From an uncultured Collinsella sp. (lineage in GTDB: Bacteria > Actinomycetota > Coriobacteriia > Coriobacteriales > Coriobacteriaceae), in the NCBI GenBank assembly GCA_900541235.1, contig UQIW01000006.1:27436-91435 (forward strand): a stretch of 64,000 nucleotides of DNA, read 5' to 3'. The stretch's first letter is position 1. Every line of letters starts with the position of its first letter. Under the pieces are notes generated by a model. The model made no database searches, had not been told where the DNA came from, and saw nothing but the letters and a program-made list of their open reading frames with translations. Of the stretch, positions 14,545 to 23,554 are shown in pieces. The position numbers were made by a program, and so were the translations under genes.

Positions 14545-16697
14545 TACGACCCACCGCCCAGAGCGCCAACCAGCGTGGCGACATCGACGGTGAGCGGGAT
14601 GGAACCGCCGCCGGGCAGAGGAATCTCCGCAAGTGTGAACACCGTACCGCTAATGGTGCGTTCGACTTGATATTCCAACGCCTCGCAAAGCGCCTTGGGA
14701 TCGGTCACGCCCAACGGAATACTTCGCAGTTTGTCTTGCGCTTGAGAGAGACCCGCAATGTCAGACCCCGGACTCTTAATGACGTTGGCAGAATCGGTCA
14801 GCACCGGCTTTCGCAGGCGCAAGTCGCACGGTTCCAAACCCAGCGCCGCCACGGACGCCGAAACGGTATCGCCGAGCCACGATGCGATGGAGCCCAACGC
14901 GCCGCTGCCCCCTCCTAGGCCTTTAATCATCTCGTCCATAAGTTCGTCGGCCGAACCTTGAATATCACCGTATCCTACGAGCAGCCGTCCCCAAACATCC
15001 ATGACGCCGTCGAGCACGCCGGCAACGCCGCCCGAGCGTTCCTTCAATGTCGAGAAAAATCGCGAAAGCACGTTGTTTTGCGCCGTCGCGTCATCGGGCG
15101 CCAGCACCGCGGCAGAGATAGCACCGCGATCGCCAAGCCTGACTGCCGTGTTAAACGAGGAGTTAAGTTGATCGGGGCTGGTAATATCACCCGAAACTGC
15201 AAATGCGACCACGCCGTTGCGTCCAGGTGGGGCGATACGCGGGCGCTCGCCGGAAAGCGCTTTAATGGCCTGGTCAAACGCATTGCCTGCACGGTCGGCC
15301 TCGTCCTCGGTCTGACGCTCGAGCTCGAACTCCTTGTTGCGGCATTCGACGTAGTCTTCCAGGGCCTCTTTGAACTTATCGAAGTGGTACTCGAAGCCCC
15401 TTTCGACAGAAGTCGTTGCAATCGCAACGTACCCTAAAGACGACACACCGAAATGGCATTCGCTACACGTTTCGTGACCGTCAAAATCTGCGACGGATGC
15501 CAGCCCACCCGGCTTTCCTTTTTTGTAATTTGGACAGTCAGTCCCATAATGCAAATAGGTAACTTTATCTACTTCACTCGTGGGCCAACACGCATCGGTA
15601 TAGAGTTCAGTCGCCCGCGCCTCATCTGGATTTCGCGGAAGGAAAGGGGTGTGGGCGGAAACTTTGCCGTCCTTTTCAGTTATATATGCCCGCTCGACTT
15701 CTTCGCTCGCATAAGCGAAGAACACCTTTCGTGCAGCAGAATCTGCCTGTTTTTCCGGACCCTCGCCAAGCGGTTTCTCATTTGCCAGGCGCTGGCGATA
15801 GTAGGCCTTCGCGCGATCGAGCGCCACTTGCGGTTCCCACGTAACGCTCGAAGCGTAATGTGGATTTTGAGCACCAGAGAGATCCGTTAGGCTTTTCGCA
15901 CGCTCCCACATACACGAGTACTTGCCAATCGAACTCTCGTCCGACCCGCCACAATCCGCCAGCCAAGCGCGCTCTTTAGCCTTCGCCGTGTCCTCAGAAG
16001 CCTTCCGCAGCTCCTCGGCCGCACGCTCTAAATCATCTGATGTGTCTTTAATGGTATCGGTCGAGATCTCTGACCCTTTGAGCGCAGCGAAGTCCGACTC
16101 GTATGTCCTGGGCACGGCAAGCGCCGTACCGGTATAGGTCACGCTATCGGTATCCTGCGCCGACACCGCCTGCGTGGCACGCGCGGCGATCAGATACGGC
16201 AGAGCCGTCTCGATTTTCTGTAAGCCTTCCGATGCGCTTTTGGCAAACTTGTTGCGCGTTTTAATGATCTCAATCCCGGTGTCGACCATATTGCCGGCAA
16301 CTGGTTCGGCACCCGGGATGAGGATGGCGACCAGGCCCGTCCCGATTGTGGCAAACCCCGCCAGCCCCAGACTCAAGATGCTCGCATCAACCACCGTGGC
16401 AGCCGTGTGATAGGACGACACTACGTTGGCACCCGCCAGCGCGCCGCTATCGGCCGCCACCTGGGTATCCCCGGCACGCGACATGCTCCATATCGCCGCG
16501 GTCGACGAAAACAACAACGTGAGCACCACTAGGATGACCACGGCAGAAGAAAGCGTGGTGTAGGCACCGTCTTCGATAAACAGGTCGACACCGGCACGGC
16601 CCATAAAGCCGCCTCGCTTGCGATGGCAGCTCGGACGGCGCGTCAAAACGCATCTAGACCAGAAACGCTTAATCCCATGCAGCAATCCACGAATCAT
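14544..16697 (-). CDS. Large TadG-like pilus protein
   Basis: A 717-residue protein with one N-terminal membrane segment (about residues 50-75, TTLSSAVVILVVLTLLFSS) followed by QVAADSGALAGANVVSS, the pattern of TadG-type proteins. A second hydrophobic patch lies near 110-145. The exposed part is acidic and Cys-containing (CWPTSEVDKV, HETCSECHFG), and coiled-coil stretches (DDLERAAEELRKASEDTAKA) are likely. TadG proteins are thought to anchor or control Tad pili; this one is large for the group. Start at 16697 has GGAGGGAG 3-9 nt upstream and overlaps the preceding gene by 29 nt. The CSECHF motif hints at a metal or disulfide site. Confidence 0.8.
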   Translation of the reverse strand: MIRGLLHGIKRFWSRCVLTRRPSCHRKRGGFMGRAGVDLFIEDGAYTTLSSAVVILVVLTLLFSSTAAIWSMSRAGDTQVAADSGALAGANVVSSYHTAATVVDASILSLGLAGFATIGTGLVAILIPGAEPVAGNMVDTGIEIIKTRNKFAKSASEGLQKIETALPYLIAARATQAVSAQDTDSVTYTGTALAVPRTYESDFAALKGSEISTDTIKDTSDDLERAAEELRKASEDTAKAKERAWLADCGGSDESSIGKYSCMWERAKSLTDLSGAQNPHYASSVTWEPQVALDRAKAYYRQRLANEKPLGEGPEKQADSAARKVFFAYASEEVERAYITEKDGKVSAHTPFLPRNPDEARATELYTDACWPTSEVDKVTYLHYGTDCPNYKKGKPGGLASVADFDGHETCSECHFGVSSLGYVAIATTSVERGFEYHFDKFKEALEDYVECRNKEFELERQTEDEADRAGNAFDQAIKALSGERPRIAPPGRNGVVAFAVSGDITSPDQLNSSFNTAVRLGDRGAISAAVLAPDDATAQNNVLSRFFSTLKERSGGVAGVLDGVMDVWGRLLVGYGDIQGSADELMDEMIKGLGGGSGALGSIASWLGDTVSASVAALGLEPCDLRLRKPVLTDSANVIKSPGSDIAGLSQAQDKLRSIPLGVTDPKALCEALEYQVERTISGTVFTLAEIPLPGGGSIPLTVDVATLVGALGGGS

Positions 16698-17166
16698 AAT
16701 CTCCCTCCAGCCATTCGGGACGCGATTGATACGAGACATCGACCTTGAGCTCAACGTAGCCGCCCTCGGCGGTACCACCCATAGCCCGCGCAAACGCACC
16801 GATCACAGGCAACGGCTTGACCTTGCCGGAAACGGACACGGCCGAGACGCCACCCGCACCGGCCCGGCCAAGCTCGATATCCCACGACAACGGCCCGCCG
16901 GCATGAAAGATCGAAACGTTGGGCACTGCGGCAAGCCGGCGGCGGGTGAACTCCTTAAGATCGTCGTCCTCCGCCGTCGTCGTGGTCATGAGCCGCGCGG
17001 TCTCGGCGGCGGCAGACTCCATGACCGCGCGCGTATAAAGCAGGCACACCGGTTGCAGTGCGAGAAGGATGAGCGTCAGAAACGTCGGCAGCAAAAAAGC
17101 GGCCTCGACCGTAGACTGCGCCCGGTCCTCACGCGCGATATCAATACAACGCGATGTCCTTAGCAC
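16669..17166 (-). CDS. tadE: TadE-like pseudopilin
   Basis: A 165-residue minor pilin. The leader VLRTSRCIDIAREDRA is followed by QSTVEAAFLLPTFLTLILLALQ, the classic TadE start with Glu at +5 and a following hydrophobic helix. The remaining region is a soluble domain ending EWLEGDYDSWIAAWD. I chose a GTG at 17166, which gives a leader length like its neighbours. An ATG at 17205 would add 13 residues but extend the overlap with the upstream gene to 65 nt. The start remains uncertain; the family call is firm. Confidence 0.8.
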   Translation of the reverse strand: MLRTSRCIDIAREDRAQSTVEAAFLLPTFLTLILLALQPVCLLYTRAVMESAAAETARLMTTTTAEDDDLKEFTRRRLAAVPNVSIFHAGGPLSWDIELGRAGAGGVSAVSVSGKVKPLPVIGAFARAMGGTAEGGYVELKVDVSYQSRPEWLEGDYDSWIAAWD

Positions 17167-17359
17167 CCGCAGCGGCGTCGATAACCGACGTCGAGGCAAC
17201 GCCATGGGATGCCGCCCGCTCAACCAGCGCCGCCAAGCGCCCATCGGTGCCAGCACGCCAAAGCCCCGCGATCGCCAGCACGATCGATAACAGCGCCACC
17301 GTGACGATGGCGTATTCCACAGTCGCTTGGGCAACCTCTTCACGCAGAACGCCATGCAT
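17141..17359 (-). CDS. Second Flp/TadE-like small pilin
   Basis: A 72-residue protein beginning MHGVLREEVA, then QATVEYAIVTVALLSIVLAIAGLW, a pilin-type helix with Glu at +5 of the cleavage site. It is shorter than TadE and resembles Flp pilins in size, with a 35-residue C-terminal tail. GGAGGG lies 8 nt upstream of its ATG, and the previous gene stops 1 nt before. It could be a minor Flp subunit or a truncated TadE; size and motif favour a minor pilin. Confidence 0.8.
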   Translation of the reverse strand: MHGVLREEVAQATVEYAIVTVALLSIVLAIAGLWRAGTDGRLAALVERAASHGVASTSVIDAAAGAKDIALY

Positions 17360-17360
17360 T

Positions 17361-17924
17361 TCACGATCCCTCCTTTGAGCTTATTGTTTGCGGGACCAAG
17401 CGCACGGCGCGCAGACGACACGAAGCATCGCCAGTATCCGCGGCAACCGTCACCATATCGACCCAGCCGCGCCCATCGCGCACGATGGCGCCCCATACGT
17501 TGCCCTTAATATCGAGATAGCCGCTCAGGGCGAGCTGGGACGTTGGCACCTCGCGGTAGGCGCGTAACATATCCGCCGCTGCCTCGGTCATCGGTCGGTC
17601 CTCGGACCATGCAAGCCGGACCGCAATCGCGTTGTCCTCAGGCAAATCCGTCGCAGTGCCAGACCGCTTGTCGAGCGTCCGCAGAAAGGTTTGCGCCGTG
17701 ACAGCGACATCCGAATCGTCCGCATCTCGCATCTCATCTTTTTGAGACGCCACCGCCGAATCTGAGCCCGAATCGAAGGCGGCCCCAGGACGCTGCTGCC
17801 GCGCGGCGTTAAGCCCCCAAAGCACCGCCGCTATCGCCACGGTCAGGCAAGCAAACACCAGCAGCACCCCGATGGGGCGCTCGCCCTCTACAGGCTGTTG
17901 ATGCCCTCGCTGATCGCATCCCAT
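17361..17924 (-). CDS. Membrane-anchored hypothetical protein in Tad operon
   Basis: One N-terminal membrane helix (about 18-38, IGVLLVFACLTVAIAAVLWG) is followed by a 145-residue extracytoplasmic domain rich in Ala and Asp. No cysteine pair or catalytic motif is clear. I do not recognise the family. The ATG at 17924 overlaps flp by 37 nt; a GTG at 17867 with GAGGGCGAG further upstream would remove most of the leader and is an alternative. Its place between two pilin-like genes suggests a role in pilus assembly or anchoring, but that is context only. Confidence 0.7.
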   Translation of the reverse strand: MGCDQRGHQQPVEGERPIGVLLVFACLTVAIAAVLWGLNAARQQRPGAAFDSGSDSAVASQKDEMRDADDSDVAVTAQTFLRTLDKRSGTATDLPEDNAIAVRLAWSEDRPMTEAAADMLRAYREVPTSQLALSGYLDIKGNVWGAIVRDGRGWVDMVTVAADTGDASCRLRAVRLVPQTISSKEGS

Positions 17925-18121
17925 AGCTCTTTAACCTTGCCCTTAAATGCGACGATGGCGATAATCGCGATCACCACGAGCACGCCGACCAAGATGGCAT
18001 ACTCGGTGGTACCCTGTGCACTCTCCTCCTGCAGTAGCTCCTTGGCGCGTTGACGAACATGTGCCGCCCGGCAAAACGCCCAGCCCTGGACCTTGCCAGC
18101 AGCGTCAGTCATCGTGTTCAT
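17888..18121 (-). CDS. flp: Flp-type major pilin
   Basis: A 77-residue pilin precursor. A long charged leader (1-35, ending LLQEESA) precedes QGTTEYAILVGVLVVIAIIAIVAFKGKVKELW; the EY pair at 40-41 and the following 20-residue hydrophobic helix are the Flp signature, with cleavage inferred after A35. The mature protein would be about 42 residues. It has the strongest ribosome site in the operon (GGGAGGAA, 3-10 nt before ATG), as expected for a major subunit. It lies 10 nt after tadC. Confidence 0.9.
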   Translation of the reverse strand: MNTMTDAAGKVQGWAFCRAAHVRQRAKELLQEESAQGTTEYAILVGVLVVIAIIAIVAFKGKVKELWDAISEGINSL

Positions 18122-18131
18122 GTATTCCTCC

Positions 18132-18773
18132 CTACATCATCCCGCCTGCTCCCAGCAGCGGGCCCAATATGGACAGAAGCAACGCCGGCAAGATGAGCGT
18201 GCCGGTGGGAATCAGCAGCTTGACGGGCGCACGCTCGATCTCGCGCTCGACCGCAGCGCGATGAGCCGCACGGATCTCGCGACTTTGAGCGGCCAGCGTC
18301 TCGGCAAGTGGGGCACCCAGGGCGAGCGCCTGCCCCACCGTGATGGCAAAGGTCTCGAGCGCTCGCACGTCCAGGTCGCGCGCGGCGGCCAACAACTCGT
18401 CCTCACGCGTGCCCACGCCCACCTGCCACGCCATGCAGGCCCGCTCAAGGCGAAGAGCCAGCACTGACCGGCGGTTGGCGCAGAAAATCTCAAGCGCCGC
18501 ATCAAACGAAAGACCGGCCGAAAGACCCAAGCGCACAACATCGATCATCTCGGACACTTCGCCGAGCGACACTCGCGCCGGGCCGCCCACTCCAACCGCG
18601 CCCTTCACTCGCGCGGTCAGGGCATCGACCACTGAGCGACCCGCGGCAGCGACCAGCACCGCCTCGCGCTTGCAGGCCCCTGCGATCTTGCGTGCATCCG
18701 CCCGATCCAAACCCGTCGCGACAAATACACTCAGGGCGCACAGGCAAGCCGCAACTGCAACCGGGGCGCTCAT
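18132..18773 (-). CDS. tadC: Tad secretion platform protein TadC
   Basis: A 213-residue inner-membrane protein of the GspF/T2SS-F family. It has an N-terminal hydrophobic segment (APVAVAACLCALSVFVATGL) and two C-terminal helices (LLIPTGTLILPALLLSILGPLLGAGG), with the F-domain between (EMIDVVRLGLSAGLSFDAALEI, GVGTREDELLAAARDLDVRALETFAITVGQALALGAPL as landmarks by position 70-160). With TadB it forms the membrane platform driven by TadA. Its ATG overlaps the tadB stop (ATGA). Confidence 0.9.
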   Translation of the reverse strand: MSAPVAVAACLCALSVFVATGLDRADARKIAGACKREAVLVAAAGRSVVDALTARVKGAVGVGGPARVSLGEVSEMIDVVRLGLSAGLSFDAALEIFCANRRSVLALRLERACMAWQVGVGTREDELLAAARDLDVRALETFAITVGQALALGAPLAETLAAQSREIRAAHRAAVEREIERAPVKLLIPTGTLILPALLLSILGPLLGAGGMM

Positions 18774-19696
18774 AGCTCCACCCGCATAATGCGTCGGATA
18801 ACCACCAGGGCAACGGCATTGAGGGCAAGACCCAGCACCACAGCGCCCACGCCGGCAGGCGTCGCAAGACCGCGACGAAAATCTGCCGAAAGCAGCGCCA
18901 ACACCGCGCACATGCCCGCCGGCATCGCCGCGACCATATGCGCAGACATGCGAGCCTGCGACGTCTTGACATCCAGGCGGCGCTTGAGCTCAATGCGCTC
19001 CCCCACCATGCTCGACGCCTCGGACAGTAAGTCGGCAAGCGGAGCACCGGTGCGCTGAGACACCTTAAGCGCCAAGGTCACAAGCGAAAGGCCGGGAGCG
19101 TCGATGCGCACGAGCAAGTCATCGAGCGCGTCGGTCGCCGAGATACCGCAATCGATCGCCGCCGCCACCCGCAAAAACTCGGTATGCACCGGTTCTTGCG
19201 CATGAGCGCCCACAAAGCGCATGCCCTGGGCCAGCGAATGTCCCGAGGCAAGCGACATGGAAAGTGCGGTAAACGCCTCGGGCATTGCCTCTTCTGCATC
19301 GTGTTGCTCGCGCCGGCTCTCAAAGCCATCCCGAGCGGCGCCAGCGGCAATCGGAGCAACAAGTCCCAAGGCAAACCCGAGGGGCGATAACGACACCATC
19401 GTTAGTAAAACGCAGCAGACACCGCTCGATAGCAGTAGAAACGCCAAACGCCCCGAAGCATCTTCGATCACGAGGCCAAGGCGATGCGCCGGAGCCAGCG
19501 ATGTCCACGAACGGGCGATCTTTTTCAGCAGATCGTTTTCCACCAGCTCACGCGGCAGCCTCTCTGCCACCGTCTCGAGCGCCTGACGCGCCAGCTCCGC
19601 CGGCGGCACCTGCGGCACACGAGGTTCCGCCCCGCACGCCGTCGCAACAGAAAACCCTGCCAAACCCCCTACGACGAGGGGCACAGCGACCTCCAT
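18770..19696 (-). CDS. tadB: Tad secretion platform protein TadB
   Basis: A 308-residue GspF-family membrane protein, partner of TadC. Hydrophobic segments lie near 1-20 ([18 protein letters not shown]), 86-130 (LAFLLLSSGVCCVLLTMVSL, LGFALGLVAPIAAGAA) and the C-terminus (GAVVLGLALNAVALVVIRRI). The conserved F-domain includes EAFTALSMSLASGHSLAQGM (about 140-160) and LVTLALKVSQRTGAPLADLL. It overlaps cpaF by 28 nt and tadC by 4. Confidence 0.9.
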   Translation of the reverse strand: MEVAVPLVVGGLAGFSVATACGAEPRVPQVPPAELARQALETVAERLPRELVENDLLKKIARSWTSLAPAHRLGLVIEDASGRLAFLLLSSGVCCVLLTMVSLSPLGFALGLVAPIAAGAARDGFESRREQHDAEEAMPEAFTALSMSLASGHSLAQGMRFVGAHAQEPVHTEFLRVAAAIDCGISATDALDDLLVRIDAPGLSLVTLALKVSQRTGAPLADLLSEASSMVGERIELKRRLDVKTSQARMSAHMVAAMPAGMCAVLALLSADFRRGLATPAGVGAVVLGLALNAVALVVIRRIMRVEL

Positions 19697-20997
19697 TCGT
19701 CCACCTCCTCTTGTGTGAGCGTCCCCGACCGCAGGCCTTCTGCGATAAACGGCGGCTCGCGGTCAAGCGTCCAGGTGCGCTCGGCGGCATCGAAAGTCAC
19801 ATAGCGCTCGAGCTCTACGCCGCCCGACGCGGCGCGACGCACCCCCGAATACGAGGAGACGAAACGCCTGCCATCGGCGTGGCGCTCGGACATCACGATG
19901 CCGTCGAGCGCCATGGCAATCTGCTCCTCGATGAGCTCGCTCGGCAGATCGATGCCATAACGTGCAAGCAATGTCAGACGCACCACGGTCTCCTGTTCTG
20001 AACCCGCATGAAGTGTGGTGAGCGACCCGTCGTGGCCCGTGTTCATGGCCTGCAACATGTCGCAGCACTCGGCACCGCGCACCTCGCCCACCACGATGCG
20101 GTCGGGGCGCATGCGCAGGGCATTGGTCACCAGGTCGCGGATCGTCACCGCGCCCTCGCCCTCAATTGAAGCCTCGCGCGCCTCTAGGCGCACCACGTGC
20201 GGATGATGCGCAAACTTGAGCTCGGCAGAGTCCTCGATCGTCACGATGCGCTCGCCGGTGGAGATCTCGCATGACAACGCGTTGAGCAGAGTGGTCTTAC
20301 CAGATCCCGTGCCTCCCGCAACCGCCAGGTCCTGTCGCAGCGACACCGCGCACGACAGCAGCTGCGCATACCAAAGCGGCAGCGACCCCAGCCCCACAAG
20401 CTCGTCCAGCGAGCAGATACGGTCCGAGAACTTTCGGATGGTGAGAATCGGTCCGTCAATCGCCACAGGCGGAATCACCGCGTTGACGCGATAGCCCGTT
20501 TTGAGGCGGGCGTTGACGATGGGGCTGCGCTCGTCGATACGGCGGCCAAGTGGCGAGATGATGCGGTCGATAAGCACCCGGATCTGCTCATCATCCTCAA
20601 ACGCATGCTCGATGGGATACAAGACGCCGCCGCGTTCAAAGAAAGCCGAGCGGCAGCCGTTGATCATGATTTCGGTAACGGTGTCGTCCTCGATGAGCGG
20701 CTGCAACGGCCCCAAGCCCACCACGTCATCCAAAATCTCGTCGATGATGGTCTCGCGCTCGGGCGTCGCGAGATCGGTCGGCTCCTCAATATTGAGCGCC
20801 GCCTCCACCGCGGGACGCAATTCCGAGCGGGCAAGTGCCGGGTCGATATAGGCGCTGATACGCGCCACTTCGTCGTAACCCATGCGGTCCATCACGGCGC
20901 GCTTGGTGCGTCGTTTCACCGCGCGGCGACGCCCCGCATCTACAGGCGCTGCCGCCGCTGCAGCGCCGGCAGCCTTAATCCTTGTTTGCAGGCTCAT
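19669..20997 (-). CDS. cpaF: Tad pilus assembly ATPase CpaF/TadA
   Basis: A hexameric secretion ATPase that powers pilus assembly (442 residues). Landmarks include the N-terminal all-helix domain with [26 protein letters not shown], the Walker A loop [17 protein letters not shown] (about 245-260), the Asp box and Walker B region [25 protein letters not shown] and the His-containing switch LTTLHAGS. These are the diagnostic signatures of CpaF. The start overlaps the stop of cpaE by ATGA. The N-terminus has an Ala-rich stretch ([10 protein letters not shown]). Confidence 0.96.
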   Translation of the reverse strand: MSLQTRIKAAGAAAAAAPVDAGRRRAVKRRTKRAVMDRMGYDEVARISAYIDPALARSELRPAVEAALNIEEPTDLATPERETIIDEILDDVVGLGPLQPLIEDDTVTEIMINGCRSAFFERGGVLYPIEHAFEDDEQIRVLIDRIISPLGRRIDERSPIVNARLKTGYRVNAVIPPVAIDGPILTIRKFSDRICSLDELVGLGSLPLWYAQLLSCAVSLRQDLAVAGGTGSGKTTLLNALSCEISTGERIVTIEDSAELKFAHHPHVVRLEAREASIEGEGAVTIRDLVTNALRMRPDRIVVGEVRGAECCDMLQAMNTGHDGSLTTLHAGSEQETVVRLTLLARYGIDLPSELIEEQIAMALDGIVMSERHADGRRFVSSYSGVRRAASGGVELERYVTFDAAERTWTLDREPPFIAEGLRSGTLTQEEVDEWRSLCPSS

Positions 20998-22643
20998 CGC
21001 TGATCACCCTCGCGCGACCAGGGAAGGCGGATACGCGGGCGTTCGGTGCGCGTTGCACGGTCGGCGACCATATCGCTCCAAGGGCCGACGGCGCACCCCA
21101 GTTCCACGAGCATCTCGCGCGTGGCCTCGCGCACGCTGGTCGCAAAAGCGCTGGTCTGCCCCACTGCCTCGTCAGCGCGCCCAAACGCCATGAGCGCGGC
21201 GAGATCCTGCCCGCCATCGGCGATACGAATCTTGGAGCTCAACGCGCAGGCAATCTCAAAGCGCATGGCGACGTCCTCGTCTGCCCCGCGCGCACCGAAC
21301 CGGTTGAACAAGGCGCTCATGCGCGTGCGCGGCACACCTACTCGACTTGCCAGTTCAATGACGCGCGACGCCGATGTCGCGGACGACACCGCCGCATCGC
21401 CAATGACCAGGCAACGGTCGCTCGCCGCCACCGCAGCCGCCACGGCATCGCCCCAAAAGACCGAGGTATCGATAAAGACCACGTCGGATTCGCGACGCAG
21501 GACATCAAGCAGCAGCTCCACCGGACGTGCCATGAGCTCGGCTTGCTCGGGCGCCGCGACGGGACCCCAGAGCGTAACGCCCGGTGCCACGCGCATCGAT
21601 GTGGCTACGATATCCGGCTCGGTGAGCGCGCCCGCCGCCGACGGCTCGATAAGTGCCGCCATATCGCGCGGAGCATCGACGCCTAACAAGTCGTAAAGGT
21701 TTCCAAACATCAAGTCCAGGTCGAGCACGGCGGCACGCAAGCCCAACAGCGACGATGTGTGTGCCATGGTGGCAACGATCGTCGACTTGCCGCACCCGCC
21801 CGAACCCGAAATGGCGCAGATGACCGGAGCTCGATGCTGCGGAGTGGCAGCGTCTGCCGGCGGCATCGGAGGCGGCGGGGCGGGCGTCGGCGACAGCGTC
21901 CCCGTCTCCCCCGCCGCAACCACACGCTGCGTCCAAGCCGGCATGACAGCTTGTTCGGTCTGCAAGGCAGGCTCGTTCTGTGCAATCTGCTCATGCTGCA
22001 TCAGCGACAACTCGCCGCACCCGGCAAAGCCCTCAACTTCGTCGAGTTCATCCGCCAGATTCACGCCGTGCACGTATCCCATATCTACAGCCGGGGAGTC
22101 GCCAGCATGCTGTGCCGGCCCTCCAGCGTCATCGTATACAAGGGGGTTCCGGGGGCGCCGACCATGCTCGGCTTCCGCTTTTCCATAATCATCAACACGC
22201 GGGCCTCTTGTAGCGCGAGGCGCCCCGGGTTCCCTATCAACAAAAGCATCGGGCTCAATCGTCATGCGCCGATCGGAATCAACCGCTCCCTCGCCCGCGC
22301 GCCCGTTGCCGCATATACTGTGCGCAGCGATGACCTCGGTCGCCCCCGCGCGAAACAGCCCCTCGATATCCGACGGATCGAGCGCTTCTATCAACACGAC
22401 CACGCGACTCACGCGGCCTTCGGCCGTCAGGCGCGCGACAGTCTTGCGCACATCTTCGATATCAAACAGAGACGCCGCGATGATGGCAGCCCCGCGGCGC
22501 GACGGAAACGCCCGCGCCATGGAAACCAGCCCGCCCAGGTCACCCACGCGAAGCACCTGTGCACCCGCATCACGGCCCTCGACTTCCCGCTGCAACAGCC
22601 CGTAATCGCCGCACGCGCAGCACGCAAGCCAGATCGCCTTCAT
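20994..22643 (-). CDS. cpaE: CpaE/TadZ-like MinD-family ATPase
   Basis: A 549-residue localisation ATPase for Tad pili. An N-terminal receiver-like region (1-110) is followed by a long low-complexity Pro/Ala linker (about 150-270, with AAGETGTLSPTPAPPPPMPP) and a deviant Walker A P-loop, ISGSGGCGKSTIVATMAHTS. LDLDLMFGNLYDLLG is the switch region. Family members place the pilus machine at the cell pole. The start is ATG at 22643, directly overlapping the cpaB stop (TGATG); a GTG three bases earlier is an alternative. Confidence 0.9.
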   Translation of the reverse strand: MKAIWLACCACGDYGLLQREVEGRDAGAQVLRVGDLGGLVSMARAFPSRRGAAIIAASLFDIEDVRKTVARLTAEGRVSRVVVLIEALDPSDIEGLFRAGATEVIAAHSICGNGRAGEGAVDSDRRMTIEPDAFVDREPGAPRATRGPRVDDYGKAEAEHGRRPRNPLVYDDAGGPAQHAGDSPAVDMGYVHGVNLADELDEVEGFAGCGELSLMQHEQIAQNEPALQTEQAVMPAWTQRVVAAGETGTLSPTPAPPPPMPPADAATPQHRAPVICAISGSGGCGKSTIVATMAHTSSLLGLRAAVLDLDLMFGNLYDLLGVDAPRDMAALIEPSAAGALTEPDIVATSMRVAPGVTLWGPVAAPEQAELMARPVELLLDVLRRESDVVFIDTSVFWGDAVAAAVAASDRCLVIGDAAVSSATSASRVIELASRVGVPRTRMSALFNRFGARGADEDVAMRFEIACALSSKIRIADGGQDLAALMAFGRADEAVGQTSAFATSVREATREMLVELGCAVGPWSDMVADRATRTERPRIRLPWSREGDQR

Positions 22644-23302
22644 CACTCGTCGCCTCCGCTCTTTTTGCCGCGCGCCGTGGCGGGAATCGTCAAGCTGACC
22701 ATTCCCTTGCCCGAGGCTCCCAGCAGTTCCTTGACGTCTTCGGGGTCAGCCGCCAGCGTCACCCATTCGATCTTGCCCTCGCGCGTGGCACCGGAATTCT
22801 CACTGGTATCGATCACGTGCGCGCCGCACAGCCGATCGGTTACGCCGTCTTTTTGCACATACACATCCACGTAGCTGCCCACGCCCGTAGCACCGCCGAC
22901 CGAGTGCTCGGCATCGACCGCCACCGAAACGGCGACCTTGCCCTTAGGCACCTCGAGCTTGTGGCTCTCGGCCTTGGTGTAGACATTGCAGATCACGGCG
23001 TTTTTGGGAATACGCGAAGTCGTCACGTCGCCGCGCACCTGGCGCAGCTCGGTCGCCGCGTCACGCGGCAGCAGACTCGTCAGCCATTCCTGGGTTATGA
23101 CATTGGTCTCATCGAGGGTCTCGCCCACATCGATATCGCGCGCCGCGACGCATACCTCGACGCGATCGCCACCGTACTTGGCCAAGGTCTCAGCCTGGAC
23201 CTGTTCGGCTTGCGAGCGGATCGACGAGCCGTAAACCATGCAGAGCAGAGCAGCGAGCACGCCCGCGACCAGACTGATGGCGATGCGTTTGCTCTTGTTC
23301 AC
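22643..23302 (-). CDS. cpaB: CpaB-like SAF-domain pilus assembly protein
   Basis: A 219-residue membrane-anchored protein and first gene of the operon. An N-terminal helix (about 7-26, IAISLVAGVLAALLCMVYGS) is followed by a SAF domain (VCVAARDIDVGETLDETNV) and the RcpC/CpaB domain (VAVSVAVDAEHSVGGATGVGSYVDVYVQ). In Gram-negatives CpaB works with the secretin, but no secretin gene is present here, consistent with a monoderm envelope. GTG at 23302 is chosen because AGAGGAG lies 6 nt upstream; the ATG at 23317 has no site. Confidence 0.9.
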   Translation of the reverse strand: MNKSKRIAISLVAGVLAALLCMVYGSSIRSQAEQVQAETLAKYGGDRVEVCVAARDIDVGETLDETNVITQEWLTSLLPRDAATELRQVRGDVTTSRIPKNAVICNVYTKAESHKLEVPKGKVAVSVAVDAEHSVGGATGVGSYVDVYVQKDGVTDRLCGAHVIDTSENSGATREGKIEWVTLAADPEDVKELLGASGKGMVSLTIPATARGKKSGGDE

Positions 23303-23412
23303 GGCCGCTCCTCTCATGGCAGTGCCGGGCGAATGCCCGTACCACCATTGTCTGGGCGGTCAGAGTGCAAAGCGGCGCAATCGCGATTTTGGTTTTCGAT
23401 GTCAAACCAATC

Positions 23413-23464
23413 GCTGACCAAAAGCTAACCAGCCCGTCAAGCTCATGGCAAGGTTTTGGTCAGC
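23413..23464. promoter_or_regulatory. Perfect 11-bp inverted repeat upstream of the Tad operon
   Basis: GCTGACCAAAA (23413-23423) and TTTTGGTCAGC (23454-23464), with 30 bp between. It lies 110-160 bp before cpaB. A TTGACA sits beside it on the minus strand (near 23404-23399), and an ATTTTGGTTT/AAACCAAT pair overlaps that. Likely operator or RNA structure; inferred only. Confidence 0.5.
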
Positions 23465-23502
23465 ACGTCAGCAAACTGCATGTTTCGAGGCTTTTCCGCA
23501 GC

Positions 23503-23540
23503 AAAAAAGCCGTCTCCCGAACAGTTGGGAGACGGCTGTC
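23503..23540 (-). terminator. Terminator after rsgA
   Basis: On the minus strand GCCGTCTCCCAACTGTTCGGGAGACGGC (stem GCCGTCTCCC/GGGAGACGGC) followed by TTTTTTGCT, shortly after the rsgA stop codon. It separates rsgA from the Tad operon. Confidence 0.9.
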
Positions 23541-23554
23541 ATAGGAAAAATCAA

